Assembly (NCBI GenBank): GCA_049517655.1
Contig: JBEKRQ010000001.1
Coordinates: 124,001 to 188,000 of the forward strand
DNA length: 64,000 nt
Reading direction: 5' to 3'
DNA from: UBA11358 sp049517655
GTDB taxonomy: Bacteria > Verrucomicrobiota > Verrucomicrobiia > Limisphaerales > UBA11358
Within the stretch, counting starts at the first letter, position 1. Each line of letters begins with the position of its first letter. The notes under the pieces were generated by a model that did no database searches, was not told where the DNA came from, and saw only the letters and a list, made by a program, of their open reading frames with translations. The translations under genes and the position numbers were made by a program. Shown piece after piece: positions 8,058 through 15,998 of this stretch.

Positions 8058-9170
8058 TTATTCCCGTGGAGTTTGCCGCAATCCCAACTGAGAACTGATG
8101 CTGGGGCTTGCCGCGTAATTGTAAACGTTTCCCGTGATGGGTTCACCAATTACTTGAATATTGTCGATGTTCCATTCCCCCATTCCCGCCTGCCAGCAGT
8201 AATTCAGACACGCCGGGTAAGGCATGGTGTTGAGCAGGCGATAGTTGTTTGAGCCCATCAACGCCAGAGCTACCCGGTCCGCCGCCAGCCAGTCTAGGGA
8301 GGCAATGCCCAGTTTCTGGGGCGGACTGACGGCATATCCGCTTACGGGACCGTCGCCTTGCATGCCCTGGTAGCCGTCAATCGCCGCGAGGTGAGGATGA
8401 ATGCCATAAACCTTCACCATCCGGTAAACATTGTCGTTGAGAACTTGATAATTGCCCGGTGCAGTGTCGCTCGACCCATGCATCCAGGCCTTGTCGGCTC
8501 TGACTCCGGTTTGCGACCACGCCGTGCCCACGTCAATGACCGGCGCGCTCATGGCAATGTTCTTCGTCGACAGAGTCACGACAGCCGTGTTGTGCGTCTT
8601 CATCGGAGCGCAGGAGATGATGAAGTTGTTCGCGTTCAGATACATTCGGCTGATGCGAATGGTCTTGGGCGGGACCGTCTCGGTCGAGTTTGTCGTCTGC
8701 CAGATTTGGGCGTTGGCAAAACCTTCCTGGTTCAAATCCATCAGCTTGACAGGATATTTTTTCGTAAGGCTCCAGTAATTATTGAGGTCGTAGCCCGCCA
8801 TCGTGCTGCCAGTAGACGATGATTCGGCAATGGCAATGTTCGTCTTTCCAATCGACTTGAGGAACTCCAACACCCCTTCCACCCAGTTCACGTGCGTGCA
8901 CGACAAAAGAGTGGAGTAATAGACGAAATTGGGTTTGATGATCACGTGTTTGTTCCCAATGGCGGTGGCGATGTCCTTCTTGAACATCTGCAGCGCCCGG
9001 AACGCGTTGTCCGCGCGGTCGTCCCCTTTCGTCAACGCAACGCGGGCGGTGTAGGTATCTGCCCGGGCGGTTCCCCCGAGCGTGGCGGCCCGCCAGCCGA
9101 CAGCCAAACCCAAGCTGCTGACGACGGACTTTTTCAGGAAATCTCTGCGTGTAGTAGGGGAAGAACTCAT
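8058..9170 (-). CDS. DUF362 protein with Tat signal
   Basis: A 370-residue protein with a twin-arginine signal (RRDFLKKSVVSSLGLAVGW), so it is exported folded. The body matches DUF362: IIKPNFVYYS near residue 80, IAIAESSSTG, and CAPMKTHNTAVVTLSTKN around residue 190. DUF362 domains often accompany ferredoxin-like modules, but no CxxCxxC cluster is visible here, so the cofactor is uncertain. It is the upstream gene of a two-gene unit with the WD40 protein; a periplasmic complex of the two is inferred from adjacency. Confidence 0.85.
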   Translation of the reverse strand: MSSSPTTRRDFLKKSVVSSLGLAVGWRAATLGGTARADTYTARVALTKGDDRADNAFRALQMFKKDIATAIGNKHVIIKPNFVYYSTLLSCTHVNWVEGVLEFLKSIGKTNIAIAESSSTGSTMAGYDLNNYWSLTKKYPVKLMDLNQEGFANAQIWQTTNSTETVPPKTIRISRMYLNANNFIISCAPMKTHNTAVVTLSTKNIAMSAPVIDVGTAWSQTGVRADKAWMHGSSDTAPGNYQVLNDNVYRMVKVYGIHPHLAAIDGYQGMQGDGPVSGYAVSPPQKLGIASLDWLAADRVALALMGSNNYRLLNTMPYPACLNYCWQAGMGEWNIDNIQVIGEPITGNVYNYAASPSISSQLGLRQTPRE

Positions 9171-9290
9171 TTAAGGATACGACAATTTACTATTGACAAC
9201 GCGCATATTCTAATATGTTTCGGACTCGTGTTTCAATAAAAAAATGAGACAATTAACAGGTCGAATCGGTCGGGAGCCGATGGTAAAGAG

Positions 9291-9393
9291 TATTGTAGAT
9301 TCGCACCGAACCGGGCATCCGCGGGCAATTCCTGGCGAAATCAAAAATGCTTTTGGGGTTGCAGCCGAAGAAGCCGCGGACAAACACGGATAA
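9291..9393 (+). pseudogene. relic of thioesterase 3' end
   Basis: Reads VDSHRTGHPRAIPGEIKNA and then FGVAAEEAADKHG-stop, against RPRTIPDEIKKAFGIATEEA and the same ending in the intact thioesterase at 5070. About 30 codons remain, with no start or upstream body, so it cannot be functional. Confidence 0.82.
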
Positions 9394-9497
9394 TCGCCGA
9401 ATTCCAAATGGCGGACTGCGCGTCCCGAAATCGAACGGTCTTCGTCACCCTTGGAGATGTTTTTCCGCTGTTTTGATGTCCCCGGTTGTGCCGGTTT
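9291..9497. repeat. right ~200-bp direct repeat flanking WD40/DUF362 cassette
   Basis: Second copy of the 5413-5632 sequence. Here the nucleotidyltransferase side is intact and runs into the full gene, while the thioesterase side is only a fragment. Bases 9171-9290, between the DUF362 start and this repeat, show no gene. Confidence 0.85.
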
Positions 9498-10152
9498 GGA
9501 ACCATTGGCCGTGATGCGGCAGGCAGGCAAGGCGGTTTTGCTTGAGCGCCTGATGCCATAGGATTTTGACCGTGAATTTTCCGTCGGGAGCATTGAGCAG
9601 GATCCGTGGATGGATGATCCCGATGCCGGCGATGATGTAGGGCGCCCCCTGCTCATTCCAACCAAAGGTATTGCCGGGTTTGATAAAAAGATGATCTTCG
9701 CCCTTGCTGTATCCCAAGGCTTTTGCCTTGGATTGTATGAGTAGCAAAACATCCATTTTGGTGTCATCCCAATAACCGGTCAGGCGGTCCAAAGCGCTTT
9801 CCCCTTCATCCGTCCAGATGATGTCGCTGTTAATGGTGAAAAAGGGTCCGCCGCCCAAAAGCGGAAACGCCTTTTTCAGTCCGCCGCCCGTTTCCAACGG
9901 TTCGGTCTCTTCTGATATTTTGATGGTCAGGCCGTTGAAGGCTAACAAGTAGGTCTTTAGCTGATCCTTGAAGTGCGAGACATTAATGACGACCTCCTTG
10001 ATTCCGTATGCCTTCAGCTTGTCGAGGGCGTATTCAATCATCGGTTTGCCCGCCACTTGGACCAGCGGTTTGGGCACCCGGTCAGTCAAAGGCTTCAGCC
10101 GCGTGCCATAACCGGCGGCTAGGACCATGGCTTTGTTGATCTTACCGTGCAT
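9445..10152 (-). CDS. sugar-phosphate nucleotidyltransferase (MurU-like)
   Basis: Transfers a nucleotide onto a sugar 1-phosphate. The N-terminus AMVLAAGYGTRLKPLT is the NTP-binding signature, followed by KPLVQVAGKPMIEYALDKL and the NSDIIW metal-site motif near residue 112. At 235 residues it is the short form typical of MurU (MurNAc-1-phosphate uridylyltransferase) and related mannose-1-P guanylyltransferases. It overlaps by 11 bases the upstream kinase gene, the AmgK-MurU arrangement of peptidoglycan sugar recycling. The pair could instead serve another sugar. Its last 15 codons are duplicated at 5583-5632. Confidence 0.85.
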   Translation of the reverse strand: MHGKINKAMVLAAGYGTRLKPLTDRVPKPLVQVAGKPMIEYALDKLKAYGIKEVVINVSHFKDQLKTYLLAFNGLTIKISEETEPLETGGGLKKAFPLLGGGPFFTINSDIIWTDEGESALDRLTGYWDDTKMDVLLLIQSKAKALGYSKGEDHLFIKPGNTFGWNEQGAPYIIAGIGIIHPRILLNAPDGKFTVKILWHQALKQNRLACLPHHGQWFQTGTTGDIKTAEKHLQG

Positions 10153-11113
10153 AACGATCCATCCATCGTTTCACTTTGGCCAGCATGGGATGTGTCAAAG
10201 CTCTTTGCAACAAGCGCTCCACACGCGGGGAATGAAGCCTCTTGTAATCATGCTTTCCTTCGTGCCGGCTTAACCTTTCAAAAATGGCCAGCACCCGTGT
10301 GTGCCGCAGCGCCGCCAGAATGACCATGGAAGTCGCAAAAGCGTTTCGGTTGGGGATTGGAAAATGGGCCAGGTATCGAGCCGCCATTTTTTCCCTGAGA
10401 CCTTCCGGGACATCGCGCCGGGCATCTTCCAGCAGCGATATCAGGTCATACGTGACCGGGCCTTGATACGCATCCTGAAAATCGAGGAGTCCTGCCTGCC
10501 GGACGCCTTCGCGTTCCGGCAGCAGCATCAGATTGGCCACATGGTAATCGCGCAGCAGGAGCGAGGTCGGAGCCTGATGCGCCACGGGCAATATCTCCCC
10601 CCAGACGGTTCTGAATTCCGCCTTTCCTGCTTCTGAAATCGCGGGGGTGCGCCATTTCAAAAACAGTTCGATATCTTCCAGCATTTTTTGCGGATGATAT
10701 GTCCGCAAACCCTTTGGAATTGCCCGGGGATGTTTGTGCAGCGCAATCAAAACATCGGTGGCCAGTGTATAAAGCTTTTCCAGCCCGCCCTGGTTGTCCA
10801 GCAGGCTGGTGAATGTCGCGTCGCCGAAATCCTCCAACAGCAGAAAACCTTTTTTGTCATCGCGGGCAAGAATGGCCGGCACACTGAAACCGAGTTGATG
10901 AAGGTGCCGGTCTATCCGGATAAAAGGCACCACGCTTTCCGGAATGCGCGAGGCATCCATCAAGACCGCGCTTTGTTTATCCTTCTGGAGGCGGAAATAT
11001 TTTCTGGCCGAGACATCACCGGTGAGCGGTTCACAAGCGGCGTCGCTCCAAGCGGTGGTATCAAGAAACTCTCTCGCGCTGTTGTTAAGAATTACGTCCA
11101 TGGATGCCACCAT
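10142..11113 (-). CDS. aminoglycoside-phosphotransferase-family sugar kinase (AmgK-like)
   Basis: A 323-residue kinase of the APH fold. Visible motifs are GDVSARKYFRL (nucleotide loop), LLLRDYHVANLML (catalytic loop with D and N) and LLDFQDAYQGPVTYDL (metal-binding D). This combination with LLEDFGDATF is characteristic of AmgK, the anomeric MurNAc/GlcNAc kinase whose product feeds MurU. The downstream overlapping nucleotidyltransferase supports that reading. Starts at 11113 or 11101 are both possible. Confidence 0.82.
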   Translation of the reverse strand: MVASMDVILNNSAREFLDTTAWSDAACEPLTGDVSARKYFRLQKDKQSAVLMDASRIPESVVPFIRIDRHLHQLGFSVPAILARDDKKGFLLLEDFGDATFTSLLDNQGGLEKLYTLATDVLIALHKHPRAIPKGLRTYHPQKMLEDIELFLKWRTPAISEAGKAEFRTVWGEILPVAHQAPTSLLLRDYHVANLMLLPEREGVRQAGLLDFQDAYQGPVTYDLISLLEDARRDVPEGLREKMAARYLAHFPIPNRNAFATSMVILAALRHTRVLAIFERLSRHEGKHDYKRLHSPRVERLLQRALTHPMLAKVKRWMDRYAR

Positions 11114-11244
11114 GCTGGGGACGGATTAACACGGACAAATCGCCGAGGCGACAAAAAACAAAGCCAAATCGCCAGATAGATCGTGTGTGATTGATCTTTT
11201 GCTTTGCCGTGAGTCCATCGCGTCGGGCATCAACTTGCGGAAAA

Positions 11245-12684
11245 TCACGGTTTGGACGGCGTCTTGAAATATTTATCGGCGAACTTCAAGAACGTCGGCC
11301 AGTTTGGGCGGTCATCGTGGCCGCCGCTGTGCTGGCGGAAGGCGATGTCGCCATCAATCAGCGAGATCTCGATGGGCGGGAAGTTGGTGGTGCCCATGTC
11401 TTTTTTGCCCAAAAGTTTATACACAGGCCCGGCAGCGGCGGCGGCGAGGAACATGCCTTTTGCGTCAACCCACGCATCACCGTTGGTCGAGCCGCAGCTG
11501 ATAAAGACGGGGCGCGGGGCGCACATGGCAATCAATTCATGCGAATCCACCGGCAAATCGCCCCAGTTCAATGGCCCGGCATATTTGATGAAGTTGCCAG
11601 CCATCCAATGATATTCGCCCGAACTGGCGACATTTTCCACAATTTCACCCCAATCGCGGCGGTGGAGCTTGGCACCGCCTTCGCCCGAAGAACTGACATA
11701 CGCAATGGCGAAACGCGGGTCATACGCCATCGCCATGAGTGTGGCCTTGCCATAACGCGAGTGACCTTCAAGGCCAACCTGTTTGGCATCCACGGCCTTG
11801 TCGGTCTCAAAATAATCGAGGGCCCGGCTGGCGCCCCAGGCCCAGGCACGCAATGCGCCCCAGTCATCCAGTTTGCGGGGCTGGCCCTTGTTGCACAGGC
11901 CGATGATGCCTTGCGTCAGGCCCGCGCCGTTGTCGGCCTGAATGCTGGTGGCGGTGAGGAGGGCGTAGCCCCAGCCCTTGGCGAGAACTTGTTGCTGCCA
12001 GGTCGGTCCATCGCCGCCAAAACCGCCGCCGAAACCTCCGCGCAGAAACGCATTGGTGCCGCCGGGAGCATTTGTCCCACGGAATCTCCCAAACCAAGCG
12101 CCGAAGTCGAACCAGAATTGCATCATCACCGGCACCGGCCCGGCGGCGTTGGCCGGGGTGGACAACGTCAGCTGGATGTCGACGGTAATAGGCGGGCACG
12201 ACGAATTATCAACATGGCCGACGAGTTGTTTCGTGATGACCGGCACGGAACCGTTCGTTTCCCTGGTCGTGCTGGTCACTTCCCAATTCACACGGGGTGT
12301 GTTCGCGGGGACCCGGCCATAAATTTCCCTGTCAAAATCTTCGACGATTTCCGGACGCCGCTGATTCCACCACATCGCTGCCGTCGTGACCTTCTCTCCG
12401 TTCTTCAACACCAGCGGGTCCGGCAGGTTCGGATACGGATTCGCCTTCGATTCGTCGTAGTGGGCGTAATTCGGCGACTTCGGGTTCATGGCGTCCCTGC
12501 CTGGCCGGATCGAAGTAATGTGCAGCAAGTCCATCATTCGCCGATGATCTTGTTCGGTGGCGACTGTATTTGAAGTCGGAGCGGGTTGGTTTGTGACAGC
12601 ATACGCTGCGCGCGCGATGGGACTTGTAAATGCCAACAAGCCGAAGACGCCGGCAAAAAATCGGGATGAAATTGAAGCACGCAT
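11245..12684 (-). CDS. glucuronoyl esterase-like hydrolase, family CE15
   Basis: A secreted alpha/beta hydrolase likely to cleave esters between glucuronoxylan and lignin. The signal peptide occupies about residues 1-27. The nucleophile elbow is GHSRYGKA (S309), the hallmark of CE15. SSSGEGGA (E335) follows and the catalytic His is in SGGHDDRPNW (H456). At 479 residues it agrees with bacterial CE15 proteins. A Gly-rich stretch at residues 207-225 is a local expansion. A GH10 xylanase at 55964 belongs to the same substrate theme. Acetyl xylan esterase names are sometimes given to such proteins. Confidence 0.88.
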   Translation of the reverse strand: MRASISSRFFAGVFGLLAFTSPIARAAYAVTNQPAPTSNTVATEQDHRRMMDLLHITSIRPGRDAMNPKSPNYAHYDESKANPYPNLPDPLVLKNGEKVTTAAMWWNQRRPEIVEDFDREIYGRVPANTPRVNWEVTSTTRETNGSVPVITKQLVGHVDNSSCPPITVDIQLTLSTPANAAGPVPVMMQFWFDFGAWFGRFRGTNAPGGTNAFLRGGFGGGFGGDGPTWQQQVLAKGWGYALLTATSIQADNGAGLTQGIIGLCNKGQPRKLDDWGALRAWAWGASRALDYFETDKAVDAKQVGLEGHSRYGKATLMAMAYDPRFAIAYVSSSGEGGAKLHRRDWGEIVENVASSGEYHWMAGNFIKYAGPLNWGDLPVDSHELIAMCAPRPVFISCGSTNGDAWVDAKGMFLAAAAAGPVYKLLGKKDMGTTNFPPIEISLIDGDIAFRQHSGGHDDRPNWPTFLKFADKYFKTPSKP

Positions 12685-12797
12685 AGATAATTACGGCTCA
12701 AATACTAGGTTTCAACAGACTCAACGCAAGTGAGAATCACAAGACGCCCACTCAACCCTTGATTCGCCAGGATGAAACTTCATCCTCAAAGCGCCTG

Positions 12798-12817
12798 CTC
12801 GCGATGGCTATCGCGAG
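12798..12817. other. perfect 8-bp-stem hairpin
   Basis: ctcgcgat-ggct-atcgcgag lies 60 bases beyond the stop of the malectin-like lipoprotein gene and 114 bases upstream of the CE15 start. There is no T-tract on either strand, so it is either a weak terminator or a dispersed palindrome. Nothing else is seen in 12685-12876. Confidence 0.5.
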
Positions 12818-12876
12818 TTCGGGGCAAAAGTTCGCACGTCTGTCACACGCGAATCGGGCGGAGGCAAATCAGCCGT

Positions 12877-13521
12877 TCAGGGTTCCGGAATGATCTCAAT
12901 GCCGTTGATCTCTGGATTTTCCGTCTTGGAGGTGAAAGAAATATCCAGCTTGCCGTCGGTGACTTCCACGCTGACGGTTTCGATGTAGGCACGCAACGGG
13001 CCGCCGGCTTTGACCCAGATGTCGAAATTCTCGAACTCCTGTCCTTCGACGTTGAACGAAAACACACGCTGGCCCGGTCCGGTAATCCCTTCGTAGTTTT
13101 CGGCAAAATGAAGCTTTACCGTGTATTTGCCGTTGGGAACAGGATACGAAAACGAAGTCATGCTGTATCGTTCGCTGCGATAAATCGCCGGGTCTTTCGT
13201 GTTGGCGATTTGTGCGTCGGGACGTTCAATCGTTTCTCCGTCCGCAAAGCCCTGATCGGGAAGCCAGACGTTACCCTCTGAATCCGTGAACGGAGCGGAA
13301 GAGCCGGCTTTGATGCGAACCGGCGGCAGCACCGGCGCGGGCGCTGCAACGGGTGCGGCAGTCGGAGCGGCGACTGGCGCCGGGGTGGCAGGCGCAGCCG
13401 TCACGGTTGTTATTTGGGCCGGCGTTTTAGCGCGGCATTGTTCCTTGGACGACTGGCAACCGGCGAATAGAAAAATGGTGAATACGGCAACGACAGCGGG
13501 GACAAAATGTTTACAATTCAT
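12877..13521 (-). CDS. lipoprotein with malectin-like domain
   Basis: A 214-residue predicted lipoprotein: the hydrophobic leader ends at the lipobox LFAGC (Cys at residue 22), followed by an Ala/Pro/Val-rich linker to about residue 75. The rest matches the malectin fold: INAGSS-like RIKAGSSAPFTDSEGNVW, YRSERY, FSYPVPNGKYTVKLHFAE and FNVEGQ, a module that binds di- or oligosaccharides. The open frame begins at TTG 13536, but ATG 13521 gives the proper leader. It likely holds carbohydrate at the cell surface, next to a CE15 esterase. Confidence 0.85.
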   Translation of the reverse strand: MNCKHFVPAVVAVFTIFLFAGCQSSKEQCRAKTPAQITTVTAAPATPAPVAAPTAAPVAAPAPVLPPVRIKAGSSAPFTDSEGNVWLPDQGFADGETIERPDAQIANTKDPAIYRSERYSMTSFSYPVPNGKYTVKLHFAENYEGITGPGQRVFSFNVEGQEFENFDIWVKAGGPLRAYIETVSVEVTDGKLDISFTSKTENPEINGIEIIPEP

Positions 13522-13560
13522 GCGGAAAGAATGCAAAAACCGGAAACGGGTGACAAGTGG

Positions 13561-13660
13561 TTTTTCGCCGCGTCAATGCCGGGTTTGCCGCCGATGGCCA
13601 TTTCGCTGGTGGCATGGTCGAGCACGTCGGTATCGCTCCAATACAGAGGATCGTATTCGC
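13561..13660 (-). pseudogene. relic of a ubiD 3' region
   Basis: On the minus strand this reads DVLDHATSEMAIGGKPGIDA, nearly the same as DVLDHATSEMAIGSKLGIDA near the C-terminus of the UbiD protein encoded at 14290-15855. DNA identity with 14390-14458 is high over ~70 bases (gatggccatttcgctggtgg is shared exactly); weaker protein similarity continues to about 13660. There is no start or remaining body. It sits on the far side of the CBM48 gene from the intact ubiD. Confidence 0.75.
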
Positions 13661-13688
13661 TTTCTGCCGGACTTCCCCGATGGATTCG

Positions 13689-14126
13689 TTATTTCGTCTG
13701 GGCAAAAAGCATGAACACCCGAGGGCCATTGTCAGTCATGATTTGATATCGCTTCTCTTCCGGTTTCTGTGGTAGGGCCAGACCGTCGTTGTATTTGTCG
13801 TAAGCGGGCTTACCGTCCACGAGAATCATGTAGTGGTGAGTGCGATTGATCCGGATGTCATGGAGCATGACCTGCCAGGCGTCACGCGCTTTGTCACGCG
13901 TGAGCGGCACCTTTTCCCAATTCGTGAATGAACCGGCCACTTCAACGGAAACCGGTTCGCGGGTGTGCCCATCCGGCAACCGCCACCGGAAAACCTTTGA
14001 AAAGACCTGCTCGCGTCCTGAAAGATTTTTTCGCAGGGCAGAACCGTTGACAGGTAATTTAGGAACCCAAGGGCCGCTTTTTCGCGGCGCCTTCGGGCAT
14101 AAAAAATCACCAATATGTTCAAGCAT
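13689..14126 (-). CDS. stand-alone glycogen-binding-domain protein (CBM48/AMPK1 type)
   Basis: A 145-residue protein whose residues ~45-140 match the early-set glycogen-binding fold: VSVEVAGSFTNWEKVPL, WQVMLHDIRINRTHHYMILVDGKPAYD, and a closing MTDNGPRVFML strand. No catalytic domain or obvious signal peptide is seen; the first 40 residues are not recognised. It may target another protein to glycogen-like polysaccharide or act as a regulator. It is bracketed by the intact ubiD 3' end and a duplicated relic of it. Confidence 0.75.
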   Translation of the reverse strand: MLEHIGDFLCPKAPRKSGPWVPKLPVNGSALRKNLSGREQVFSKVFRWRLPDGHTREPVSVEVAGSFTNWEKVPLTRDKARDAWQVMLHDIRINRTHHYMILVDGKPAYDKYNDGLALPQKPEEKRYQIMTDNGPRVFMLFAQTK

Positions 14127-14289
14127 AGCAACTAAACGACAAATCGAGTATGCAAAGTTTACAGCTAGATTCAGGCCAAATTATTCGGAGAAAAATAACA
14201 ATTTTACGTGGCCGGCGTCAACGGATTATCTGCAACACCGAACTCCGAATGCTTTCGCGAGCGGGAGCTTTCGGAGCAACCTTGGGCTT

Positions 14290-15855
14290 TCACAGTTTTC
14301 CTCCTATTAATGCGTCCACTTTCTTTCGGATATTTTCATCCATGCGAATCAACGGCGGCCAAGGGCGTTTGAAACCTTCGCCCAGAAGTTTTTTCGTCGC
14401 GTCAATGCCGAGTTTGCTGCCGATGGCCATTTCGCTGGTGGCGTGGTCAAGCACATCTGCCGGTCCTTTCGTGAAGATGCTGTCGCGTTGCGGGTCGGTG
14501 TTGGCGCAGAGCCGAAACAACACTTCACTGGTGTTGTGCACGTCCACGTCGTCGTCCACCACCACGATGTATTTGGTAAACATCATCTGCCCCATGCCCC
14601 AAAGGCCGTGCATGATTTTGTAGGCCTGCATCGGGTAGCTCTTTCTGATGCTCACAAAAACAAGGTTGTGAAACACGCCTTCCGCCGGCAACGCGATGTC
14701 CACGATTTCCGGGAAATTCATTTTGAAGATGGGCAGGAATAATTTCACGCTCGCACCGCCGATGTAAAAATCTTCCATCGGCGGCTTGCCGACAATCGTT
14801 GCCGGATAAATCGCGTCCTTGCGATGCGTAATGGCGGTGACATGGAAAACCGGATACGGCTCGGGCAGGGTGTAATAGCCGGTGTGGTCGCCGAACGGGC
14901 CTTCCTCGCGCAACGGCTCGGTCGGGTCCACATAACCTTCGATGACGAAATCGGCGTTGGCGGGAACTTCGAGGTCGTTGGTTTCGCACTTGACGAGTTC
15001 AACGGATTTCTTGCGGAGATAACCCGCCAGCAGGAATTCGTCGAGGCCATCGGGCAACGGCGCGGTGGCGGCGAAAGTGAACACCGGGTCGCCGCCGAGA
15101 AAAACGGAAACAGGCATCCGCGTGCCGGTTTCGTAATAACGGCGGCCATGTCGCGCGCCGACCTTCTGGAGCTGCCAGTGCATGCCGGTGGTACGGTCGT
15201 CGTAAATCTGGATGCGATACATGCCGACGTTGCGTTCGCCAGTGTCGGGGTCTTTTGTTACGACACAGGGCAGGGTGATGAAACGACCGCCGTCGAGCGG
15301 CCAGCATTTCTGGATGGGCAGGTTCAAGAGGGTTGGGTAGGGCCCGGTGTCCTCACCGGGCCGCGGCGCGCTGGGGACAGCGCGCCCTACCTTGGGAATG
15401 TCCGGCACTTTGGGCCACGGCTCGGTGCGCGTTGGCGGCGCGTCAAACTTATGAATGACTTCTTTGCATGGTCCATCTTTTACAATCTTCGGTTTGGCAT
15501 GGCGCAAATCGAGCGCTTGGCCGAGCAATTTGATGGCTTCGCGAAAACCGGTCGGTGGCTTGGCCTTCATCAGCGAGCCGAGTTCGGCGGCAACTTCGTC
15601 CACGGAATTCGCGCCCATACTCATGGCCATGCGTTTCCACGAACCCATGGTGTTGATGGCCACGGGAAACAGCGAGACCTGCCCATTCACTGTAGGCTTT
15701 TCAATGAGCAATGCCTTGCCGCCACCGGGCGATTTCATCTGACGGTCGGCGAGTTCGGTGATTTCGAGTTCGGTCGCGACGGGTTGAGAAATACGTTTCA
15801 GTTCGCCCGCGCGGTCAAGTTGACCGACAAAATCACGGAAGGATTCAAAAGCCAT
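14290..15855 (-). CDS. ubiD: UbiD-family (prFMN-dependent) decarboxylase
   Basis: A 521-residue decarboxylase that would use prenylated FMN on an aromatic or unsaturated acid; relatives act in ubiquinone, menaquinone or aromatic metabolism. Visible motifs are DGGRFITLPCVVTKDP, NVGMYRIQIYD, the EGPFGDHTGYYT loop with the catalytic-type Glu region, and GSKLGIDATKK near the end. Residues 156-173 are encoded exactly by a 54-base palindromic element (15337-15390) and look like an insertion in a surface loop before the LPIQKCWPLDGG strand. The substrate and any UbiX partner are not in the window. Confidence 0.92.
   Translation of the reverse strand: MAFESFRDFVGQLDRAGELKRISQPVATELEITELADRQMKSPGGGKALLIEKPTVNGQVSLFPVAINTMGSWKRMAMSMGANSVDEVAAELGSLMKAKPPTGFREAIKLLGQALDLRHAKPKIVKDGPCKEVIHKFDAPPTRTEPWPKVPDIPKVGRAVPSAPRPGEDTGPYPTLLNLPIQKCWPLDGGRFITLPCVVTKDPDTGERNVGMYRIQIYDDRTTGMHWQLQKVGARHGRRYYETGTRMPVSVFLGGDPVFTFAATAPLPDGLDEFLLAGYLRKKSVELVKCETNDLEVPANADFVIEGYVDPTEPLREEGPFGDHTGYYTLPEPYPVFHVTAITHRKDAIYPATIVGKPPMEDFYIGGASVKLFLPIFKMNFPEIVDIALPAEGVFHNLVFVSIRKSYPMQAYKIMHGLWGMGQMMFTKYIVVVDDDVDVHNTSEVLFRLCANTDPQRDSIFTKGPADVLDHATSEMAIGSKLGIDATKKLLGEGFKRPWPPLIRMDENIRKKVDALIGGKL
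15337..15390. repeat. 54-bp double-hairpin element inserted in frame in ubiD
   Basis: The ends gtaggg and ccctac are inverted, and inside lie two hairpins: ggcccggtg-tcct-caccgggcc and gcgcgctg-ggga-cagcgcgc. Together they could form a three-way junction. Its length is 18 codons, so the ubiD frame is kept; it encodes residues 156-173 of the enzyme, a Gly/Pro/Arg-rich segment. Confidence 0.88.
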
Positions 15856-15910
15856 ACACTGACAAAGCTAGCAGAAGTCCAGCGGCTGGCAATGCGGGGA
15901 AGCTGATTTT

Positions 15911-15987
15911 ATCCGCAGATGACGCAGATTTTCGCAGAAAAGAATTTTGCATTAACCAATCTGCGTTAATCCGCGAAATCTGCGGAT
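15911..15987. repeat. inverted repeat between mdh and ubiD
   Basis: atccgcagat at 15911 and atctgcggat at 15978 are inverted, and the inner sequence holds further gcagatt/aatctgc matches, so the whole 77 bases can fold as a long imperfect hairpin. It fills the 143-base gap between the mdh stop and the ubiD start. It has the form of a dispersed intergenic repeat; a related 'ccgcgtaatctgcgg' occurs at about 37405-37422. Confidence 0.7.
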
Positions 15988-15998
15988 GGAGCCATAGA

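Noticed and set aside
11191..12573. 460-codon plus-strand frame opposite the CE15 gene
   Set aside because: Antisense shadow; the minus-strand frame has a signal peptide and the full GHSRYGK catalytic set.
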